This document shows positions 6,902-12,059 of a DNA stretch of 12,059 nt, one piece after another. The notes below the pieces were generated by a model, which was not told the DNA's origin, made no database searches, and saw only the letters and a list, made by a program, of their open reading frames with translations. Location: the NCBI GenBank assembly GCA_946412445.1, contig CAMKHH010000006.1, forward strand, positions 1 to 12,059, read 5' to 3'. Made by a program: the position numbers and the translations under genes. Position 1 is the stretch's first letter; every line of letters begins with the position of its first letter. Source of the DNA: an uncultured Eubacterium sp. GTDB lineage: Bacteria > Bacillota > Clostridia > Lachnospirales > Lachnospiraceae.

Positions 6902-7990
6902 TTAGTACTCCAAAGTCTCCATGTACTTCATGTACCGCACTACCATCAGTGCTATCTTAAATGTAATCGCATCCTCGAATACACGAAGATCAAGTCCGGT
7001 ACTCTTCTGTAGTTTATCCAGACGGTATACCAGTGTGTTTCTGTGAATGTAAAGTTGTCTGGAAGTTTCCGATACATTCAAACTGTTCTCAAAGAATTTA
7101 TTGATTGTAGACAATGTCTCTTCATCAAAATCATCCGGAGACTTATCTACAAAGATTTCCTTTATAAACATCTTGCACAGCGGTATGGGCAGCTGATAAA
7201 TCAGCCGTCCGATCCCCAGTGAGCTATAAGCTATGACATCTCTCTCATCAAAAAAGATCTTCCCCACATCCAGAGCCATACGCGCTTCCTTGTAGGAGCG
7301 GGATACCTCCTTTAGTTCTTTTACAATCGTTCCGTATGCAATATGCGTTCTATGATTTTCATCCCTTCCGATTGTATCCAGAACGGACAATGCAATCTTG
7401 TTCAACTGTGCAGAATCATCGGTGTCTGACAGTTCCTTGACAATAATGACATTCTTTTCATCAACCGCTGTAATAAAATCCCCCGACTTATTGCCAAACA
7501 AATTTCTTACATTTTCAATCGTGCCATGGTCTTTATCCGGATTGCTTTCCAGTATAAATACTACTCTGCGTATATCTGCATCGATGTGCAGCTTTTTGGC
7601 ACGGTTATAGATATCCACCAGCAGCAGATTGTCAAGCAGCAGATTCTTTATAAAATTGTCTTTATCAAACCGCTCTTTATATGCCACCAGGAGATTTTGT
7701 ATCTGAAATGCAGCCATCTTCCCTACCAGAAAGATATCTTCGTTGTCTCCTTTCGCAAGCAGTACATATTCCAGCTGGTGTTCATCATACACTTTGAAAA
7801 ACTGAAAATTTTTCATGGATTGTGAATCAGCCTGCGACCGGGCAAAATTCACAACTTCTACATTGTTAATCTCCATCTCGGGAAATGTGGACACAAGTAC
7901 ATTGCCCTCAATATCAGCCACAGCCAGTTCAGCTCTGGAAATATTTTTTATCCCTTCAATTGTATTTTGCAGAATTTGATTTGAAATCAT
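6902..7990 (-). CDS. PucR/CdaR-type transcriptional regulator upstream of ftsEX
   Basis: Predicted 362-residue cytoplasmic regulator. The N-terminal part (about 1-125) looks like a small-molecule sensory domain, resembling the diacid-recognition region of CdaR proteins, but I cannot name its ligand. A central GGDEF-like region (about 130-265) contains no GGDEF-type active motif. The C-terminal PucR-type helix-turn-helix lies at about 300-350, with NVSETSRQLYIHRNTLVYRL and DLRVFEDAITFKIAL as recognisable family stretches. GAGGG precedes the ATG at 7990. Its 19-base spacing from ftsE means it is probably co-transcribed with the division genes. No sugar-diacid or purine catabolic gene is nearby, so the usual functional labels should not be carried over. 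It may control ftsEX or respond to envelope state; that is inference. Confidence 0.85.
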   Translation of the reverse strand: MISNQILQNTIEGIKNISRAELAVADIEGNVLVSTFPEMEINNVEVVNFARSQADSQSMKNFQFFKVYDEHQLEYVLLAKGDNEDIFLVGKMAAFQIQNLLVAYKERFDKDNFIKNLLLDNLLLVDIYNRAKKLHIDADIRRVVFILESNPDKDHGTIENVRNLFGNKSGDFITAVDEKNVIIVKELSDTDDSAQLNKIALSVLDTIGRDENHRTHIAYGTIVKELKEVSRSYKEARMALDVGKIFFDERDVIAYSSLGIGRLIYQLPIPLCKMFIKEIFVDKSPDDFDEETLSTINKFFENSLNVSETSRQLYIHRNTLVYRLDKLQKSTGLDLRVFEDAITFKIALMVVRYMKYMETLEY

Positions 7991-8007
7991 AACTTATCCC
8001 TCTTTCG

Positions 8008-8068
8008 ATTATATAGTCAGTAACAAAATCATTACCCCATTATGATATACTCTTTTATTTTAATACAA
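8008..8068 (-). promoter_or_regulatory. Promoter region of the regulator-ftsE-ftsX unit
   Basis: Two candidates fall here on the minus strand. One is TTGTAT (8068-8063) with CATAAT (8044-8039), spacer 18. The other is a perfect TATAAT (8013-8008) without a good -35. The sequence is strongly AT-rich throughout. I cannot choose between them. Confidence 0.35.
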
Positions 8069-8096
8069 AGTAGCCAAAAAAGAAAGGGGGAATTTG

Positions 8097-8112
8097 TGTA
8101 TATGCCTATACA
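8097..8112 (-). terminator. Weak hairpin at the end of the YitT-family gene
   Basis: TGTATA/TATACA stem with a four-base loop spanning the stop codon. A pyrimidine-rich stretch with a T run (minus strand of about 8076-8093) follows at some distance. A poor intrinsic terminator; read-through into the next gene is possible. Confidence 0.25.
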
Positions 8113-8969
8113 AAGCCCTCACCTAACACTTCCCTTGCATCTGTCACGATGACAAAAGCATCTTTATCCAGCTCCATCACGATATCCTTTAATGCCACAA
8201 TCTGTTTTTTTCCGACCACACAGTAAAGCATCGTGCGGCTGTTTCCTGTATACATGCCTTTCGCAGTGATCCCTGTTACTCCACGGTCCACGTTTATCAT
8301 AAGTGCCTGTGCTATCTCCTCCGGTTTCTCCGTAATAATGTATGCAACCTTGGAAAAATGCAGACCTTCAATCAATGTATCGGACACTTTTGTGATTACC
8401 ATGATCGCAATCACCGCATAGAGTGCCTTTGTAATTCCAAACACATAAGCACCGGATAATACCACCAGAGCATCCAACACCTGCATAATCTGAGCGACTG
8501 TATAATGTCTCATCTTCTGCTGTATAAGTGAAGCAACCATATCCGTTCCACCCGTAGTTGCATGCCCGATAAAAACCATGCCAATCCCCACTCCCTGCAG
8601 TGCCCCCCCAAAGGCAGCAGAAAGCAGCAAATCATCCGGCGTGAGTGAAATCTCGGGAATTATATAAAGCCATAATGAGAGCATTGCGGCTCCGAAAAGC
8701 GTCTTTCCTAAAGCTTCCGCACCCCGGATTTTAAACCCAATTAAAAATAACGGTATATTTAATACCGTTGTTGTAATCCAAAGCGGTATTCCTCCAACCA
8801 TTAAGTCTTCCGTTACTGACTTAATTATAATTGCCAGGCCGGAAAATCCACCGGTTACCAGTCCTGCCGGCTCAAAAACGACGTTGATTGCCAGTGCCAT
8901 CAGTGCCGTTCCGACCACAATCAGGATGTAATCCATATACCTGCTCTTCACCTTTACAGTTTTCTCCAT
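8106..8969 (-). CDS. YitT-family membrane protein (DUF161-DUF2179)
   Basis: 287-residue integral membrane protein of unknown biochemical function; the family is widespread and often multi-copy in Bacillota. Five to six hydrophobic segments span about residues 10-205. Early family features are AINVVFEPAGLVTGGFSGLA and, later, GIGMVFIGHATTGGTDM. The last 65 or so residues (from RGVTGITAKGMYTGN to VTDAREVLGEGF) form the soluble DUF2179 domain, a ferredoxin-like fold. The start overlaps the stop of the GT26-like gene by one base (TGATG), so the two are translationally coupled. I assign no transport substrate. Confidence 0.92.
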   Translation of the reverse strand: MEKTVKVKSRYMDYILIVVGTALMALAINVVFEPAGLVTGGFSGLAIIIKSVTEDLMVGGIPLWITTTVLNIPLFLIGFKIRGAEALGKTLFGAAMLSLWLYIIPEISLTPDDLLLSAAFGGALQGVGIGMVFIGHATTGGTDMVASLIQQKMRHYTVAQIMQVLDALVVLSGAYVFGITKALYAVIAIMVITKVSDTLIEGLHFSKVAYIITEKPEEIAQALMINVDRGVTGITAKGMYTGNSRTMLYCVVGKKQIVALKDIVMELDKDAFVIVTDAREVLGEGFV

Positions 8970-9643
8970 CAGTCTTTTCCCTCTTTATATCTGGCTACCA
9001 TTCTTTTAAATGCACTCTTTTTTAATAGTGTGCTCCACCAACTGACTTTTAAACCTGCATTCGACTGAATATTTGGATGTTCTCCCAGACAAAACCATAT
9101 TTTCGTGTTTAACTGACTCCGGTTTTCAATGGCAAGTCTGTCCTGACGATGCCCCTGAAGCCCACTCACAATCACATCAACCGTCAGGCTGTTAATCTCG
9201 TTCATCACCCCTTCCGGTGGGGTATCCTCCCCGACTGCGGCAGTGCCTGCAATCTCAATGCCAGGATATGTGTCTTCCAGATAACTCCGAAGCCCTTCCA
9301 CCTCTTCCGGCGTCTCTCCCAGCACAAAAATTCGCTCCTTTTGTTGAATCATATACCAGAAAAACCTGGCAATAAACTCATTTCCCTTCACTTCCTCTGC
9401 AATCTGTCCCTGCTGGATGCCTGCAGCTTTAAGCACCTCGCTGTCACCAATTACAGTTAAATCCATATTCTCCAGATATTGCTTCCAGGTCGGATCCTCG
9501 TCGGCCAGCAGCAGCGTGTTCATGGTAACTACACCCACTGTCTCCATCCGGTCATTCTTCATCATCTCAGCTATACGCTCAATGGAAGTATCCACGCCGC
9601 AATAGTCAATATGTACTCCTAGTACATCCGTTTTTTCGCACAT
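8969..9643 (-). CDS. Divergent WecG/TagA/CpsF-family (GT26) glycosyltransferase
   Basis: 224 residues, close to family length (about 240), no membrane segment. GT26 enzymes add an N-acetylhexosaminuronate or ManNAc unit to lipid-linked GlcNAc in wall teichoic acid or surface polysaccharide synthesis. The fold is recognisable: VVTMNTLLLADED (about 38-50) corresponds to the usual TPN region, and LTVIGDSEVL (about 62-71) carries the Asp in the position of the catalytic PDG motif. The usual GLGxPKQE motif is altered to VSGLQGHRQDR (about 163-173), and the following GVGG-type loop reads CLGEHPNIQSNAG. Substrate or activity may therefore differ from TagA. No teichoic-acid genes are adjacent; the partner is a YitT-family protein. 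GGAAAG lies eight bases before the ATG at 9643. Confidence 0.82.
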   Translation of the reverse strand: MCEKTDVLGVHIDYCGVDTSIERIAEMMKNDRMETVGVVTMNTLLLADEDPTWKQYLENMDLTVIGDSEVLKAAGIQQGQIAEEVKGNEFIARFFWYMIQQKERIFVLGETPEEVEGLRSYLEDTYPGIEIAGTAAVGEDTPPEGVMNEINSLTVDVIVSGLQGHRQDRLAIENRSQLNTKIWFCLGEHPNIQSNAGLKVSWWSTLLKKSAFKRMVARYKEGKD

Positions 9644-9725
9644 ATACCTAACTTTCCAGGACTGCAGCAGTGTGCCGGCAGTACTTAAGCTTCCCTTTCC
9701 TTATAAAATAACAACACTTCGATAC

Positions 9726-9754
9726 ATTATAGCAGATAGGATGGAAAATAGCAA
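9726..9754 (-). promoter_or_regulatory. Promoter of the GT26-YitT unit
   Basis: Perfect TATAAT (9731-9726) preceded by TGC in extended -10 form, 17 bases from TTGCTA (9754-9749). The -35 sits in the tail of the glnN terminator. Predicted start near 9719, leader about 75 bases. Confidence 0.65.
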
Positions 9755-9796
9755 GAAAACAGCACAGAACACGCATATGAGCATCGTTCTGTGCTG
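9755..9796 (-). terminator. Intrinsic terminator of glnN
   Basis: 11-pair stem (9760-9770 with 9786-9796), 15-base loop, beginning 16 bases past the glnN stop. On the minus strand it is followed by TTTTCTTGC, a good T tract. Confidence 0.85.
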
Positions 9797-9812
9797 CTGC
9801 TTTTAAGTATGA

Positions 9813-11927
9813 TTAAACCTCAAAAATCAAATCTCCATAAGAGGGCATCGGCCACATCTCTTTGTCTACAATCATCTCCAGTTTATCGACCGGAGTACGC
9901 AACTCATTCATAGCACTTATAACCACATCGTGATAGTATTTCGCACATGACTGGCCCTCCTCCATCGCACATGCATTCTCATCCAGGTCAATAAGCACTT
10001 TAAGTGCAGCATGAGTCTCTTTTAACAATTCCGATGTTTCTGCCAACAGTGCTTTTTCCACGCTTACCTCTGATACTCCGGCGGCCTGAATGGAATTTAT
10101 GGATTCTGCCAGATTTCTGGCGTATTTTATGACCGCTGGCACAATTTGCTTTGTTGCAATATCAATCATGGCTCTGGCTTCTATATTAATGGTTTTCGCA
10201 TAGTTTTCATACTGTACTTCTGCCCTGGATTCCAGCTCCGCTCTGGTAAATACATGGAATTTTTCAAACATGGCTACGGCTAGTTCACTGGTCAGTTCCG
10301 GTATCGCATCAACCATGGATTTGATATTCGGAAGTCCTCTGCGTTCAGCCTCTTGTACCCATTCTTCAGAATATCCATTCCCGTTAAAGATAACCCTCTG
10401 ATGCTCAATCAGGTTCTCTTTAATCAGATCATGTACTGCCTCTTCAAAATTTTCTGCTGTTTCCAGCCGGTCGCAGGCATCACAGAATGCTTCTGCCACT
10501 ATGGTATTCAGTACTGTATTCGGAGCGCCTATAGAATCACTGGAGCCTACCATACGAAATTCAAATTTATTTCCTGTAAAGGCAAATGGTGATGTACGGT
10601 TACGGTCTGTTGCATCTTTTAAGAAATCCGGAAGTGTTCTCACACCAGTATTTAACTTCCCGCCACTTTTACTGCTGGTCGCATTTCCGGTACTTATTAA
10701 CTGCTCTACAACATCTTCCAGCTGCTCTCCCAGGAAAATAGAGATGATTGCCGGCGGCGCTTCATTTGCTCCAAGTCTGTGATCATTTCCCGGGTCAGCT
10801 GCAGATTCCCGAAGGAGTCCTGCGTGTCTGTCCACTGCACTGATAATACAGCTAAGTACTAAAAGAAACTGAATATTCTCATGTGGTGTTTTACCTGGCT
10901 CTAACAGATTGAATCCGTCATCCGTAGTAAGTGACCAGTTATTATGTTTTCCTGAGCCATTGACACCGGCAAATGGCTTTTCGTGAAGCAGACATTTCAT
11001 TCCATGTTGGCATGCGATGCGCTTCAATGTCCGCATGATGATCTGATTATGATCAACCGCTACATTCGCTTCTGCAAAGATGGGTGCCAGCTCGTGCTGA
11101 GCCGGGGCAACTTCATTATGCTGCGTCTTGGCGGCAACCCCCAGCTTCCACAGCTCAATGTTTACATCCTTCATAAACCCGGCAATTCGCTGGCGGATGG
11201 TTCCAAAATAATGATCATCCATCTCCTGTCCCTTCGGAGGCATCGCACCAAATAAGGTTCTTCCTGTATAAATCAGATCTTTTCTCTGTAGAAATTTCTC
11301 TGCATCCACCAGAAAATACTCCTGTTCCGGGCCAACTGAAGGCGTAACCTTTTTTGACGTTGTATTCCCGAATAATTGAAGGAGGCGAAGAGACTGCTTG
11401 TTAATGGCCTCCATGGAACGCAGCAAGGGTGTCTTCTGATCCAGCGCCTCTCCTTTATAAGAGCAGAAGGCTGTCGGTATACAGAGTGTTCCTCCTGCAG
11501 CATCCTGGCGTACAAAAGCCGGAGAGGTAAAGTCCCAGGCCGTGTACCCTCTGGCTTCAAAGGTCGCCCGAAGTCCTCCTGAGGGAAAGGAAGAGGCATC
11601 CGGCTCACCCTTGATCAGCTCTTTACCGGAAAAACTCATTAACACCTTTCCATTTTCCATGGGAGCAGTGATGAACGCATCATGTTTTTCCGCGGTTACT
11701 CCTGTCAAAGGCTGAAACCAATGTGTAAAATGAGATGCACCTTTTTCGATAGCCCATTCCTTCATCTCATGCGCAATAACATCCGCTGTATCAAGATCCA
11801 GTTCTTCGCCCTTTGCAATTGCCTCCTTCAGTTTCCTGTAAACCTTTTTCGGCAGCCGTTCCTGCATCACTGTATCATTAAACACATTTTCTCCAAAAAT
11901 TTCAGCAGCATTTACAAAATCTCCCAT
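9813..11927 (-). CDS. glnN: Glutamine synthetase, type III
   Basis: ATP-dependent ligation of ammonium to glutamate, the main ammonia-assimilation step; cytoplasmic, dodecameric in the characterised GSIII enzymes. The protein is 704 residues, matching GSIII (about 700) and far longer than types I and II. Visible motifs are TPSVGPEQEYFLVD (about 195-208, metal and glutamate site), KTQHNEVAPAQHELAP (267-282, a GSIII hallmark), GVNGSGKHNNWSL (321-333, ATP/glutamate binding), NEAPPAIISIFLG, and NRTSPFAFTGNKFEFRMVGS with the substrate-binding Arg. I start at 11927 (MGDFVNAAEIFGEN); the ATG at 12029 would add 34 residues coded through a terminator hairpin. AGGAAAGG lies seven bases upstream. The gene is monocistronic by its terminators. 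A hairpin with T run in the leader suggests attenuation. Confidence 0.97.
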   Translation of the reverse strand: MGDFVNAAEIFGENVFNDTVMQERLPKKVYRKLKEAIAKGEELDLDTADVIAHEMKEWAIEKGASHFTHWFQPLTGVTAEKHDAFITAPMENGKVLMSFSGKELIKGEPDASSFPSGGLRATFEARGYTAWDFTSPAFVRQDAAGGTLCIPTAFCSYKGEALDQKTPLLRSMEAINKQSLRLLQLFGNTTSKKVTPSVGPEQEYFLVDAEKFLQRKDLIYTGRTLFGAMPPKGQEMDDHYFGTIRQRIAGFMKDVNIELWKLGVAAKTQHNEVAPAQHELAPIFAEANVAVDHNQIIMRTLKRIACQHGMKCLLHEKPFAGVNGSGKHNNWSLTTDDGFNLLEPGKTPHENIQFLLVLSCIISAVDRHAGLLRESAADPGNDHRLGANEAPPAIISIFLGEQLEDVVEQLISTGNATSSKSGGKLNTGVRTLPDFLKDATDRNRTSPFAFTGNKFEFRMVGSSDSIGAPNTVLNTIVAEAFCDACDRLETAENFEEAVHDLIKENLIEHQRVIFNGNGYSEEWVQEAERRGLPNIKSMVDAIPELTSELAVAMFEKFHVFTRAELESRAEVQYENYAKTINIEARAMIDIATKQIVPAVIKYARNLAESINSIQAAGVSEVSVEKALLAETSELLKETHAALKVLIDLDENACAMEEGQSCAKYYHDVVISAMNELRTPVDKLEMIVDKEMWPMPSYGDLIFEV

Positions 11928-11934
11928 AACCTTT

Positions 11935-11942
11935 CCTTTCCT
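11935..11942 (-). promoter_or_regulatory. Ribosome binding site that sets the glnN start
   Basis: AGGAAAGG on the minus strand, seven bases before the ATG at 11927. Confidence 0.75.
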
Positions 11943-11975
11943 CTCTCTGGAATTTGTGTATAAACCCACAATCTT

Positions 11976-12010
11976 AAAAAAGGGCATTCCACACCATAGT
12001 AGAACGCCCT
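11976..12010 (-). terminator. Terminator-like hairpin in the glnN leader
   Basis: On the minus strand a nine-pair stem (12010-12002 with 11989-11981, one G-T pair) extends by three more pairs to a six-base loop, TATGGT. A run of six T (11981-11976) follows. It lies about 50 bases before the glnN start. It could end an upstream gene outside the window, or be a regulated attenuator of glnN. Confidence 0.75.
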
Positions 12011-12059
12011 TGTCTATCAGCTCACACACATCTATGAAATTACTTTCAATATATATAAA

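Noticed and set aside
11273..11608. 111-residue minus-strand frame within glnN
   Set aside because: Alternate frame of a conserved gene; basic and proline-rich composition typical of a shadow.
11928..12029. N-terminal extension of glnN to the ATG at 12029
   Set aside because: It would be coded through a terminator-like hairpin, has no family similarity, and the ATG at 11927 has a good ribosome site.
11981..12059. ANTAR-type double hexaloop leader for glnN
   Set aside because: The terminator hairpin does close a six-base loop, but TATGGT lacks the expected A at position 1, and no second matching hairpin is clear in the few bases available.

Overview
The window reads as chromosomal core sequence from a Bacillota organism of class Clostridia, most likely a Lachnospiraceae-type gut anaerobe. 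This is inferred from the type III glutamine synthetase, the FtsEX-CtpA cluster led by a PucR/CdaR-type regulator, the YitT, DegV and M18 proteins, strong AGGAGG-type ribosome binding sites and moderate GC. No 16S or other decisive taxonomic marker is present. Every supported gene lies on the minus strand, so transcription runs from high to low coordinates. I see no tRNA, rRNA, CRISPR array, phage gene or transposase.

Layout in transcription order: (1) glnN, type III glutamine synthetase, preceded by a terminator-like hairpin in its leader and followed by a strong terminator. (2) A two-gene unit with its own extended -10 promoter: a divergent WecG/TagA-family (GT26) protein, then a YitT-family membrane protein, sharing one base at TGATG. 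(3) A PucR/CdaR-type regulator, ftsE, ftsX and, after a 57-base palindrome, a CtpA-type S41 protease, closed by a hairpin just past the ctpA stop. (4) A translationally coupled pair, a DegV-family lipid-binding protein and an M18 aminopeptidase, overlapping by ATGA. (5) murR and murQ, a MurNAc-6-phosphate regulator/etherase pair overlapping by 13 bases; murQ runs off the left edge.

Two themes link the genes. Cell-wall growth and recycling are represented by FtsEX (gating of peptidoglycan hydrolases at division), the periplasm-side CtpA protease, the MurQ/MurR recycling pair and possibly the GT26 protein. Nitrogen assimilation is represented by glnN and peptide turnover by the M18 peptidase.

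I did not find a convincing wholly new system. The most unusual structure is non-coding: a 28-base sequence present twice in perfect inverted orientation, at 1665-1692 and 5198-5225, bracketing ctpA-degV-M18. One copy forms half of a terminator hairpin; the other abuts a long palindrome between ftsX and ctpA. Also worth attention are a cluster of TTTCA/TGAAA inverted repeats at the murR promoter and the hairpin with a T-tract in the glnN leader.
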